Part shown: positions 7,806 to 15,261 of the stretch, piece by piece | Layout of the letters: every line of letters begins with the position of its first letter | How positions within the stretch are numbered: position 1 is the stretch's first letter | From: Paenibacillus phytohabitans | GTDB taxonomy: Bacteria > Bacillota > Bacilli > Paenibacillales > Paenibacillaceae | Direction of reading: 5' to 3' | Length of the DNA stretch: 64,000 bases | Assembly: GCF_013141775.1 (NCBI RefSeq) | Contig: NZ_WHOB01000089.1 | Coordinates: 265,648-329,647, forward strand | Position numbers and translations under genes: made by a program | Notes under the pieces: generated by a model | What the model saw: the letters and a program-made list of their open reading frames with translations, nothing else | What the model was told of the DNA's origin: nothing | Database searches by the model: none

Positions 7806-9260
7806 CTAACTGGTTCTCCGGACGCTGCCTTCTTCCGCAGTAGCCACGCAAGCGGCCCCCTCTGTAAACGGAAGTGTGGTCGCTACACTCACTACCGAAG
7901 CCGATCCCTTCGGCGCAGCTCCCGGCACTCTGAAGCTGGTCACATCGATGGGCTCGATGGCAATCTCCTGCGGCTTCGCCAGCTGCGGCACCCAGGCATA
8001 GGGTACACGGTAGGAACGGTAGACCATATTCGTATTGCGGCGGTCGGTGTACGGGGAGATATACTCCCAGACCAGCTCATGCTCCGCCGTCACCTCGAAC
8101 AAGCGCCCGTTCGAACCCTCGGTAATCAGCGTGTTGCCGTTCGGGAGCCGCTGCGCCGAGCTGATATACGGACTGTAGAACTTATAGGAATCAGTCGGAA
8201 CGGAGAAGCCGGCCTCCGCCGAGGTATACTGCCACTCGATATCCAGTGTCACCGGATTAATCTCCAGCACACGGGAATGGTCACGCAGCGCATTCTTCTG
8301 TCCAAAAGGTGAAGAGGGATTCGGCAGCCCGTATCCGCCCCAGCCGCCGTTATCGAATACGAGCAGATTGCCTTCGCCCGGCAGTCCCTTCGGAATGATG
8401 TGGGCGTGATGCTGGCCGATAATCCAGTCGATATGCTTCACTTCAGGCAGAGAGTAGTCCGGTCCCAGCCGCCAGACGATAGCCCCGCTGCGCTTGTCGG
8501 TGATGGCGATAATATTCGCCTCGCGCGCATCCCAGATAATATTGTCCGGGTGGAAACGCTCGTCCCCGTTATCATAGAATTTGTTCGGCCCTACGTAGGA
8601 AGCGGAGTTGATATGCAGCCAGTCGCCTACACCGCCGCCCAGATCTCCGAAGGAGCGGGTGTTGGGATCGCGAAAGAGAACATTGCGCGCTGCCTGATCA
8701 AATCCGAGCTCCGCGAAATGATCGCTGGCCGCCCATTCCCAGGTCACATTGCCTTCCCAGTCCACTTCAATGATCGTGTCATCCAGCAGCTGCTTATCGG
8801 AAATCTCAGGATTGTGCAGATTCTTATGCGCTAAGATCAGCGTTGTCCCGCTGTTAGCTGAAGGTTCAAGCCCGGGAGCATAGTATCCGACCGGATTGCC
8901 CTCCCGCTGATAGTCGTGATGCTGGCGGGCGTACCACAGCGGCTCATACCCCGGGTCCTCGATATGCTCGTAGCTGTTGTATCTCCAGACCACATTACCG
9001 TCCCAGTCGACCTGAACCAGATCGACATTATCCTGAATGCCGAATTTGGGATCTCTTCTGCCCGTGCTGCCCAGGACGTAGCCGCCGGGGAGGATTTTGG
9101 CAGGAAAGCCGATCAGCCCTTGCCACAGATGCACTTCCTTGCCGCTCATATCGATCAGCACGACTCCCTCGTCGCCAGCCTGAAATACAGTGTAGCCGCT
9201 CCATGCCTTGGACGGGTTATATACCGTCGCCCCTGTCGGATAAATTGTTGAATGTCCCAT
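7806..9260 (-). CDS. Aryl-sulfate sulfotransferase-like beta-propeller enzyme
   Basis: A 484-residue protein with repeated propeller blades of the form D-W-x-G-N-V-x-W (for example VDWDGNVVWRY near 87-97 and VDWEGNVTWEW near 166-176), matching the arylsulfotransferase family, which moves sulfate from one phenolic ester to another through a histidine intermediate. His-rich segments such as WIIGQHHAHI near 293 are candidate active-site positions. There is no signal peptide, whereas the best-studied enterobacterial members are periplasmic, so this one should be cytosolic. The start at 9260 is set by AAGGAG at the right spacing; an ATG two codons upstream is too close to it. It is second in an operon between a MarR regulator and an SsuABC importer. 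Confidence 0.8.
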   Translation of the reverse strand: MGHSTIYPTGATVYNPSKAWSGYTVFQAGDEGVVLIDMSGKEVHLWQGLIGFPAKILPGGYVLGSTGRRDPKFGIQDNVDLVQVDWDGNVVWRYNSYEHIEDPGYEPLWYARQHHDYQREGNPVGYYAPGLEPSANSGTTLILAHKNLHNPEISDKQLLDDTIIEVDWEGNVTWEWAASDHFAELGFDQAARNVLFRDPNTRSFGDLGGGVGDWLHINSASYVGPNKFYDNGDERFHPDNIIWDAREANIIAITDKRSGAIVWRLGPDYSLPEVKHIDWIIGQHHAHIIPKGLPGEGNLLVFDNGGWGGYGLPNPSSPFGQKNALRDHSRVLEINPVTLDIEWQYTSAEAGFSVPTDSYKFYSPYISSAQRLPNGNTLITEGSNGRLFEVTAEHELVWEYISPYTDRRNTNMVYRSYRVPYAWVPQLAKPQEIAIEPIDVTSFRVPGAAPKGSASVVSVATTLPFTEGAACVATAEEGSVRRTS

Positions 9261-9301
9261 GATCATCTCTCCTTAAAGTTTTGTTAGCGGAAGCTTCATT
9301 T

Positions 9302-9844
9302 TCAATAGCTGAGATAGTTCTTCTTCACCTCTGCACGCGGCTTCTGTTCAGGCTCTTGAGGTATGGGAAGTTCAGCATTTTGCTGTGCCAGCTTCAACAG
9401 CGTATCCGAGAACCCTTCCAGATTGCCGATGATCCGTTCATAGAAGCGGCTCTGCTGCTCAAGCTCCTCATCCGTAAAGCCCTCGAACAGAAGCGTAATA
9501 CATCGGGCACCGATGTTGCCGTTGCGCTCCACCATCTCCCGGCCCTTGGCCGTAATATCAAGCAGCACGGTTCTGCGGTCATCTTCCTTGCGTCTGCGCA
9601 CCGTATATCCGCCTGCCTCCAGCTTGTCACTCAGCGCCGTTATAGCGCCCGAAGTGAAATCGAGCTGCTCTGCCAGATCACCCAGCCGCTGCTCACCATC
9701 GCGGATAATCTTTTGCAGAATCAGCATGCCGGGCAAGGAAATCCCCTCCACGCTTACGCGGTCACGTTCCTTGACGAATCTGCGCACCATTTTGCGGAAC
9801 AGGTGGTCTGCCTCCTCCAGCCGCTCCCACGGGTTATCTTCCAT
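9302..9844 (-). CDS. MarR-family transcriptional regulator
   Basis: A 180-residue winged-helix repressor. Helices around LPGMLILQKIIRDGEQRLGDL lead to the recognition helix region FTSGAITALSDKLEAGG and the wing RRKEDDRRTVLLDITAKG, which is the classical MarR DR-x-R pattern. The start at 9844 is preceded by AGGAGA. A longer in-frame extension to 9982 is rejected because it contains a leader terminator. It is the first gene of the operon and probably responds to an aromatic ligand related to the sulfotransferase substrates, which is inference. A palindromic site just downstream of the promoter suggests autoregulation. Confidence 0.85.
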   Translation of the reverse strand: MEDNPWERLEEADHLFRKMVRRFVKERDRVSVEGISLPGMLILQKIIRDGEQRLGDLAEQLDFTSGAITALSDKLEAGGYTVRRRKEDDRRTVLLDITAKGREMVERNGNIGARCITLLFEGFTDEELEQQSRFYERIIGNLEGFSDTLLKLAQQNAELPIPQEPEQKPRAEVKKNYLSY

Positions 9845-9877
9845 GCTATCTCTCCTCTGCTGTCCATCCAAAGGAAC

Positions 9878-9929
9878 CCAAAAAGGCCCCCGGAAAATCC
9901 CCTGTACGGGAATATTTGCGGGAGCCTTT
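9878..9929 (-). terminator. Attenuator-like terminator in the marR operon leader
   Basis: On the leftward transcript AAAGGCTCCCG (9929-9919) pairs with CGGGGGCCTTT (9892-9882), 11 bp with one G-U, and is followed by five T. It lies in the 5' leader between the promoter (10009-10037) and the marR start. CCAAAGG in the 5' arm can instead pair with CCTTTGG just before the ribosome binding site, so two mutually exclusive folds exist. Confidence 0.6.
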
Positions 9930-9970
9930 GGTGGTCCAATCAGCTCAAATATGATGGTCGTATTTATTAT

Positions 9971-9997
9971 TTCACTGTTCATTTAATTAGTAGTGAA
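9971..9997. promoter_or_regulatory. Inverted repeat, candidate MarR operator
   Basis: TTCACT (9971-9976) and AGTGAA (9992-9997) form a perfect 6-bp inverted repeat with a 15-bp AT-rich centre, lying a few bases downstream of the predicted transcription start of the marR operon. Position and shape suit an autorepressor site; the arms are short. Confidence 0.4.
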
Positions 9998-10008
9998 GGA
10001 TTGCTGTA

Positions 10009-10037
10009 ATCATATACCCCTTAAACCCACCTGTCAA
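10009..10037 (-). promoter_or_regulatory. Consensus sigma-A promoter of the marR-sulfotransferase-ssu operon
   Basis: Read leftward, TTGACA (10037-10032) and TATGAT (10014-10009) are separated by exactly 17 bp. Transcription would start near 10002 and give a leader of about 155 nt before the marR ATG. Confidence 0.8.
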
Positions 10038-10120
10038 GTATGAATATATTCGATAAATGTTAAAAGAACTGCGGGGTGCTCTTACGGCAGTGGAGAGCTC
10101 ATAGTACTGTAGGCGTATTA

Positions 10121-10306
10121 TTGTTGCATTATTTGCAACTTTGGTTCATGGATAGCTGCCTGTTCGGGAGGATTGTTGTATGAAATACAAGAATTATCTT
10201 GATCATCTGCTTGGAAGCGAAGGAGATGCTGCATTTCCTGCAACAATTTTGGATTTTGGCCGATTTTAGGGGGGGGAATGTTGTATTTGATGCAGGATTT
10301 TTAGTC
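10121..10306 (+). repeat. Dispersed ~185-bp intergenic element, copy A
   Basis: One of three diverged copies of the same element in this window (others 14789-14966 inverted, 31219-31403). Shared blocks in order: TTGTTGCA...TTGCAACT, TTCAT, CGGGAGGATTGTTGTATG, AAATACAA, CTGCAACAATT, GGCCGAT, AATGTTGTATTT and TGCAGGATTT. Each TGTTGTA/TACAACA block is itself an imperfect palindrome. With the promoter and hairpin noted here it accounts for the gap between marR and the lipoprotein gene (9845-10421). No transposase is present. Confidence 0.75.
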
Positions 10307-10345
10307 GCTTAGCTTACCCGGCAAAAAGCGAAAATGATCGGTGTT

Positions 10346-10370
10346 GTCAGCCGGAAAACCTCCGGCTGAC
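10346..10370 (-). terminator. Hairpin after the propeller lipoprotein gene
   Basis: A perfect 10-bp stem, GTCAGCCGGA (10346-10355) with TCCGGCTGAC (10361-10370) and a 5-nt loop, lies about 50 bp beyond the stop of the leftward gene at 10422. The T-run is poor. Confidence 0.55.
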
Positions 10371-10421
10371 CTTCTTGTGCGAAGATTCCAAGTGCTGGCG
10401 CCAAGCTGCTGATCCGGAGCA

Positions 10422-11543
10422 TTAAGACAAACTCACCACATAGGTGAGGAACTGATAGACGTTGTCCTTCAGCACAGTTGCTGTAGCCAGAAGCTTCTTG
10501 CCCGAGGGGCTCCAGTGCAGCTGGTCAGACACGCGGATATCATTCAGCACAGGCGTCTGTTCTCCGGTCTCCACCTCGGTAATGAACAGGTCTTCCTGGT
10601 CATCAGCAGAACCTGCTGCAGTGACTGCATAGGCCAGCTTGCTGCCGTCCGGCGACCAGCTGGTACCGAAGATCTGCTGGCCTGCAGCAAGCTGGGACTG
10701 TTCATTGCCTTCACTGTCACAGAGCTTCAGCACCATCTCGCCCGGACCCTTCCGTTCGACAATTGCGAGCGTGCTCCCGTCCGGTGACGGAACAACCCAC
10801 ATCACATTCTTGCTCAACACCTTGGTCTGTTTCGTATCCGTATCATAAGCGCTAAGCTGGCTGTCTTCACCCGTGACATATAGAATCCGGCTGCCGCTCT
10901 GCATGACCTCATGTACATAAGGGATGCCGGTCTTCAGCACTGTCTCCTGCTTGCCGATCACATCCGCGCTCATGATATTGCCTTCCATATCCGGATAAAT
11001 CACATGATCGTTATCCGCCCATCTTCCTTCTTCGCTTCTGAACTCCGCATCGCTCATTTTCACCGAAACGCCTGTGGCCAGATCCATAATATAGCCAAGT
11101 CCAGTAGCTTCATACAGCTCTTTGTAGAATACATGCGTCTTGTCCGGAGACATTTGCGGTGAACCATAATTCAGCTCCCCCTCCTGCAGCGGAGTCTCAT
11201 CACCCGTGGAGAGTGTATGCAGATAGAGATTCAGCGGATATCTTTCCTGGCCTTCGATCACCTGCGCAGGGAGATTACGGTTTTCTTTGGTCACAACCAT
11301 GACGTCCTCGCTGACAAAATCCGTGCCCCGCACACCCTCCACCTTATCGATCCCTTCCAGCCTCAACTGGGTATAGACGGATTCGCTAATGTTATCGAGG
11401 ACCGTAATTTTGCGGCCGGATTTCTCCACCACCTGCCTTGTTTCAGTATTCTCCGCAGCGCAGCCTGTCAAGGACAGCAGAACCGCACCACATAGCAGAA
11501 TTGCCCGCACCTTGCCCCGTCTTCTATTGTTCTCAGCATTCAT
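10422..11543 (-). CDS. TolB-like beta-propeller lipoprotein
   Basis: A 373-residue exported lipoprotein. The signal peptide ends in LTGC with Cys28 as the lipidation site. The mature protein carries WD40/TolB-like blades, with SPDGSTLAIVERKG (near 247-260), SWSPDGSKLAYAV (near 294-306) and HWSPSGKKLLATA as clear repeats. It follows the response regulator and histidine kinase on the same strand, 93 bp after the kinase. This suggests it is an extracellular partner or target of that two-component system, possibly helping sense surface stress. No enzymatic motif is seen. GGAGGG precedes the ATG. Confidence 0.7.
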   Translation of the reverse strand: MNAENNRRRGKVRAILLCGAVLLSLTGCAAENTETRQVVEKSGRKITVLDNISESVYTQLRLEGIDKVEGVRGTDFVSEDVMVVTKENRNLPAQVIEGQERYPLNLYLHTLSTGDETPLQEGELNYGSPQMSPDKTHVFYKELYEATGLGYIMDLATGVSVKMSDAEFRSEEGRWADNDHVIYPDMEGNIMSADVIGKQETVLKTGIPYVHEVMQSGSRILYVTGEDSQLSAYDTDTKQTKVLSKNVMWVVPSPDGSTLAIVERKGPGEMVLKLCDSEGNEQSQLAAGQQIFGTSWSPDGSKLAYAVTAAGSADDQEDLFITEVETGEQTPVLNDIRVSDQLHWSPSGKKLLATATVLKDNVYQFLTYVVSLS

Positions 11544-11636
11544 TAGGCTTCCCTCCAGCTTGTGTTACTCCCAGCATACCGGATGCTTATTTCCAAACCG
11601 CATATAGAATGTTTCCAAGTTGTAAACGTAGCCCCT

Positions 11637-13103
11637 TCAGGACACTAATGGAAAAGACAGCTCAAACGCTGCGCCCTCGCCTGAGCTTTCCAGCAGTGCT
11701 ATGGTTCCGTTCTGCTTCTCCACCAGGTTACGGACCAGCGAGAGTCCAAGTCCCGTGCCTCCCGAGGCTCTCGAACGGTCACGGTTAACCGTATAGAACG
11801 GCTCGAAGATCTTGTCCCGCGACTCTTCAGGAATGCCGATACCGGAATCACGGATTGTAATCCATACCCGCCCGTCCCTAACCTCGCTCCGCAGATGAAT
11901 GCTTCCCTGCGGAACATTATATTTGATCGCATTGTCGAGCAGATTGATGAAGATATGCATGAAGCTCTCTTTATCGATCCAGATATGCGCCGGCTTGACG
12001 TCAAGCGATACCGTAAGGCCATAACGCTCGGCCTTGCCTTTCATCCGGCCGCATATATCCCGCAGCATGCCCTCGACCTCCAGCAGCTCTGCCTGGGATT
12101 CGAAATCATATTTCTCCAGCGCGGTCAGCTGAAGCACCTTCTCCACCATCTCATACAGCCGGTCTGTCTCCTTGGCAATGCTGAGCTTGGCATCATGCAG
12201 CAGCTCGGGGTCATCGTCATACATGTTCAGCAGATCAACATACGCCTTGATTGAAGTCAGCGGTGTCTTGAACTCATGGCTGATATTCCCGATGTACTGC
12301 TTCTGCTGCTGCTCCAGCGCCTGCAGCTTCTCCACCGCGAGCTGCAGCTTGCGCCGCTCCTCATCCTTCGCGGCAATGCTGCTCTCGATCTCCCGGCTCA
12401 TGAAGTAGATGCCTTCGGCCAGCTCACCGAGTTCATCCTTGCTCTTCACAGGCGGAGCCGAGATGTAATCGGCACGGCGGATATCCTCCGCTGATTTCTT
12501 CAGGCGCCCGATCGCTGCCGCAGCGCGGTTGAAGTACAGGTACCCGATGATGAAGCTGAGCACCAGCACCGCGCCCCCTGTCGTCAGGAACAGATTCAGC
12601 AGCGTCTGCTGGAAGCTCCGGGCGTCCTGCAGCGAGTACTGCAGCTGCACCACACCCATCTGCTCCTCCGGCCCCTGCAGAGGAGCCAGATACAGCAGCT
12701 TGTCGCCTTCACTCTGATAGGCGACTTTATTATTCAGCGCGTAGTCCAGCGCCGCGCTGACATCCGGCCTGCCTGGCCCCGGCTCACCCTGAGCCGAGGT
12801 TCCCACCTGCTGACCCTGGCTGTCGTACAGGGTCACCTCCAGGCCGGTGTACCCGGCCAGCTCGGCGGCCAGCGCCCGGCCCCGCTGCTGCATGAAGGCC
12901 TGCGGCGTGAGGCGCACGCCGGTATAGTAAGTCTGCTTCACGCGCAGATTAACGGTTGTGACATGCTGGGCCAGATAGATCTCCGTCTGACCCTGCTGAT
13001 TCCGCTCCACCCCTCGCAGCACGAAATAGCTCAGCACGCTGAGCGCAAGAATGAGCAGCAGAGCCAGGAACAGGCTGAACTTCAGCTTGATGCTGACTCT
13101 CAT
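11637..13103 (-). CDS. Sensor histidine kinase (two-component system)
   Basis: A 488-residue membrane kinase. TM1 is at about 8-29, an extracytoplasmic sensor spans about 30-168, TM2 is about 172-192, and a HAMP domain follows to about 245. The phosphoacceptor box is ISHEFKTPLTS with His276. The ATPase half shows the N-box NLLDNAIKYN (near 389), then G1 DSGIGIP and the G2 GGTGLGLSLV block. Its start codon overlaps the response regulator stop as ATGA, so the pair is translationally coupled. The sensor region matches no named ligand domain that I recognise. Confidence 0.9.
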   Translation of the reverse strand: MRVSIKLKFSLFLALLLILALSVLSYFVLRGVERNQQGQTEIYLAQHVTTVNLRVKQTYYTGVRLTPQAFMQQRGRALAAELAGYTGLEVTLYDSQGQQVGTSAQGEPGPGRPDVSAALDYALNNKVAYQSEGDKLLYLAPLQGPEEQMGVVQLQYSLQDARSFQQTLLNLFLTTGGAVLVLSFIIGYLYFNRAAAAIGRLKKSAEDIRRADYISAPPVKSKDELGELAEGIYFMSREIESSIAAKDEERRKLQLAVEKLQALEQQQKQYIGNISHEFKTPLTSIKAYVDLLNMYDDDPELLHDAKLSIAKETDRLYEMVEKVLQLTALEKYDFESQAELLEVEGMLRDICGRMKGKAERYGLTVSLDVKPAHIWIDKESFMHIFINLLDNAIKYNVPQGSIHLRSEVRDGRVWITIRDSGIGIPEESRDKIFEPFYTVNRDRSRASGGTGLGLSLVRNLVEKQNGTIALLESSGEGAAFELSFPLVS

Positions 13104-13792
13104 GGGTAGCTCCCCGCAGGCACAGCCTTATAGCCGACGCCATAGACCGTCTGCAGGATATTCTGGTAGGGCTCGCCCAGTTTTTTGCGAAGCCGCTGAA
13201 TATGGATATCCACCGTACGCGTTCCCCCGGCGTAGTCCATATCCCACACCTGCTCCAGCAGCTCCTCGCGCATATACACCCGCTGCGGGTGGGAGAGCAG
13301 CAGCAGCAGCAGATCGAATTCCTTCGGAGTCAGCTCAAGGCTCTCCTCCCCAAGCTCGGCGCTGCGCCGGTCGGGATGCACCCGCAGAATGCCGTATTCG
13401 ATCAGCTCGCTCTTCACCTCGGCCGTATTCTTCTCCAGCCTGCGCAGCAGTGCCTTGACCCGGGCCAGCAGCTCGCGGATCTCGAACGGCTTGGTCATAT
13501 AATCGTCTGCACCAAGCTCCAGGCCGACAATTTTATCGACAATATCATTTTTGACGGTCAGCAGAATAATTCCGATATCATCACGTTTCTCAAGCTTGCG
13601 GCACACATCATACCCGCTCAGCTTCGGCATCATTACATCCAGCACCAGCACGTTCGGGTGGAAGGTGTTCGTCTTGCTCAGCGCTTCCTCCCCGTCACCG
13701 GCGGTATCGACCTCATAGCCTTCACGCCGCAGCGCATAGGCAATCGCACTCACAATGGCCGGTTCATCATCGACGACCAGTATTTTTTTCAT
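13100..13792 (-). CDS. OmpR/PhoB-family response regulator
   Basis: A 230-residue DNA-binding regulator. The receiver domain has the acidic pair Asp8/Asp9, phosphoacceptor Asp52 in VLDVMMPK, and Lys101 in YMTKPF. The C-terminal winged helix follows from about 128, with ELTPKEFDLLLLLLSHP and the recognition region RTVDIHIQRLRKKLG. It is the first gene of the operon with the kinase and lipoprotein and is divergent from a small secreted-protein gene. Confidence 0.92.
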   Translation of the reverse strand: MKKILVVDDEPAIVSAIAYALRREGYEVDTAGDGEEALSKTNTFHPNVLVLDVMMPKLSGYDVCRKLEKRDDIGIILLTVKNDIVDKIVGLELGADDYMTKPFEIRELLARVKALLRRLEKNTAEVKSELIEYGILRVHPDRRSAELGEESLELTPKEFDLLLLLLSHPQRVYMREELLEQVWDMDYAGGTRTVDIHIQRLRKKLGEPYQNILQTVYGVGYKAVPAGSYP

Positions 13793-14126
13793 AGGAGGTT
13801 CATCCTTCCGTTTGCACTTGCTTTGGTAAGGGTAAGTATATTGCTGTGTGCCTACAAGAATAACGCAAATGGAGAAGCCGGATCAAGGAAATGCAGGCTT
13901 CGCCGGTATTTACTACTAGAATCACCGTCCGGGCCTGCTGGCAAACACCGGTTAGGCAAATGCTTTTAGAACGAACCAGGGCTTCCTAAACATTTAGGTT
14001 ATCTTTAAGAAGACTTAAGCTTCATTTCAGTATTGACGGGTAAACTGTATTTAGCTGAAGTTCACTAGCCGCCGCAAACCACTAACCCTGAACGATATAA
14101 CCAATCATGAAAAGAGGATAACAGAC
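13793..14126. promoter_or_regulatory. Divergent control region with OmpR-type direct repeat
   Basis: This 334-bp gap separates the leftward two-component operon from the rightward secreted-protein gene. CTTTAAG (14003-14009) and CTTAAGC (14014-14020) repeat with an 11-bp period, the spacing at which OmpR-class dimers bind. TTGACG at 14033 might be a -35 box, but no good -10 lies 17 bp away. I see nothing else in the gap. Confidence 0.4.
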
Positions 14127-14537
14127 ATGAACATAAAACGAATGAATATTAAGCGGGTAATGATTGTCGGAACGATGGTTGTAGCCATGTCCTTCGGAGG
14201 AACTGCCTGGGGCAAGCCAGCATTACATACCCTTCCCGTTGCCAAATGGTCCACATCTGACGTGGCCGATACCGATGAGCTGCTGGACGCCCTGAACCTG
14301 AGCCAATCCTCCGATGAAGAGCTGTACGACGCCCTATATGACGGCAAATCCCTGCGCACCATTGCAGAAGAGAACGGCGGGAATATCAATAATGTGATCA
14401 ACCTGCAGGTCAAACAGCTGACCCAGCAGCTGGAAGCAAGACTGGCGGGCGGAAGCATCAATCAGCAGCAGTACACCGCACAGAAAGCTGAACTTAGAGA
14501 GATCGTGACGCAGAGTGTGCTGACTTCATTTGGCTGA
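14127..14537 (+). CDS. Small secreted protein of unknown function
   Basis: A 136-residue protein with a signal peptide (hydrophobic core about 11-25, cleavage probably near GTAWG-K). The mature part is helical and polar: a DELLDALNLS segment, then SDEELYDALYDGKSLRTIAEENG, then a Gln-rich helix ending in ITQ-type residues. The 'deciding helix, GKSL, IAEENG' layout resembles YckD/DUF2680-like exported proteins, but the match is by pattern only. It is divergent from the two-component operon and preceded by the direct repeat at 14003-14020, so it is a plausible regulon member. Confidence 0.6.
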   Translation: MNIKRMNIKRVMIVGTMVVAMSFGGTAWGKPALHTLPVAKWSTSDVADTDELLDALNLSQSSDEELYDALYDGKSLRTIAEENGGNINNVINLQVKQLTQQLEARLAGGSINQQQYTAQKAELREIVTQSVLTSFG

Positions 14538-14583
14538 GTGAATCCGGCAGGCTGAATCACGTAAATTCAATACCGTTTATTTG

Positions 14584-14631
14584 AAAAAGGCTGTCTCACC
14601 TGCAGAATTACTGCGGTGGGGCAGCTTTTTT
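14584..14631 (+). terminator. Intrinsic terminator after the small secreted-protein gene
   Basis: The stem AAAAAGGCTGTCTCACC (14584-14600) pairs with 14615-14631 (two G-U pairs) and ends in a run of six T, 46 bp beyond the stop. Confidence 0.85.
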
Positions 14632-14788
14632 GTGTGTAGTACCCCTACGGGCTGGTAAGTGTGCGTTCGCCGCACTCTTATTGTTACTGCCTGGTGAAAA
14701 TAGAGTACTATGTAGGCTCTACGTAAGATTGGGGCGTGAATCCCGATTTCATCCGCTTTCCGGGGCGGCGACAGGCAGCTTTTTATAT

Positions 14789-14966
14789 AATCCTGCACAT
14801 AATACAACATTTCCTTCATCCTATCGGCCCAAATCCAAAATTGTTGTACAAAAGGCAGGATTTCACCTTTCTCAAGCGACTTAGCAGGATTATTGTTGTA
14901 TTTCATACAACAATCCACCCGAAAACCTGGCTAACTATGAATCAAAGTTGCAAAACGTACAACATT
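14789..14966 (-). repeat. Dispersed ~185-bp intergenic element, copy B (inverted)
   Basis: The reverse complement aligns along its whole length with the copies at 10121 and 31219. It has the blocks TTGCAACTTTGATTCATA, GGATTGTTGTATGAAATACA, CAACAATTTTGGATT, GGGCCGAT, AAATGTTGTATTAT and TGCAGGAT. Its central part reads as an open frame, but that frame runs on through the terminator at 14584 and is not a credible gene. The rest of the 14632-15261 gap shows only the short frame at 15026. Confidence 0.75.
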
Positions 14967-15025
14967 CAAGTCTGCAGTGCTCCTAAGAAGTTATCATTCT
15001 ACAAGTTCACCGTAATCCTTGTAAC

Positions 15026-15118
15026 TCACTTCAATTTTTTCCGACTGCGCAGTTCAGAAATTCTGTCACTCGCTTTTGTTACAGCCCGTTCCGCTAATTC
15101 TCGAAGGTCGAGCTTCAT
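15026..15118 (-). CDS. Possible 30-residue peptide
   Basis: A short frame encodes a charged, probably helical peptide (MKLDLRELAERAVTKASDRI, then SELRSRKKLK). AAGGAGG lies upstream, but 12 bp before this ATG; another ATG lies almost on top of it and stops after four codons. It could be a real microprotein or the remnant of a larger gene. It lies immediately downstream of the SUKH-LRR gene on the same strand. Confidence 0.3.
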   Translation of the reverse strand: MKLDLRELAERAVTKASDRISELRSRKKLK

Positions 15119-15261
15119 TTCGTTCCCATTCCTCCTTAAAGTGCGTAATCGGAATGAGCATTTCTGCACTTGACCGCTTCAAGCAAACTTACCGACACCG
15201 TAAAGAGCACGTCATCACAGCAGCGCTCCTAATATTAATGCTTTAACGCCCTTCATTCCTT

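Noticed and set aside
9845..9982. N-terminal extension of the MarR reading frame
   Set aside because: It covers the leader terminator and has no SD at its ATG; the start at 9844 has AGGAGA at correct spacing and a full MarR domain.
14577..14906. Leftward ORF of about 110 codons starting in repeat copy B
   Set aside because: It reads through the terminator at 14584-14631, and the equivalent frame is broken in the other two copies of the element.
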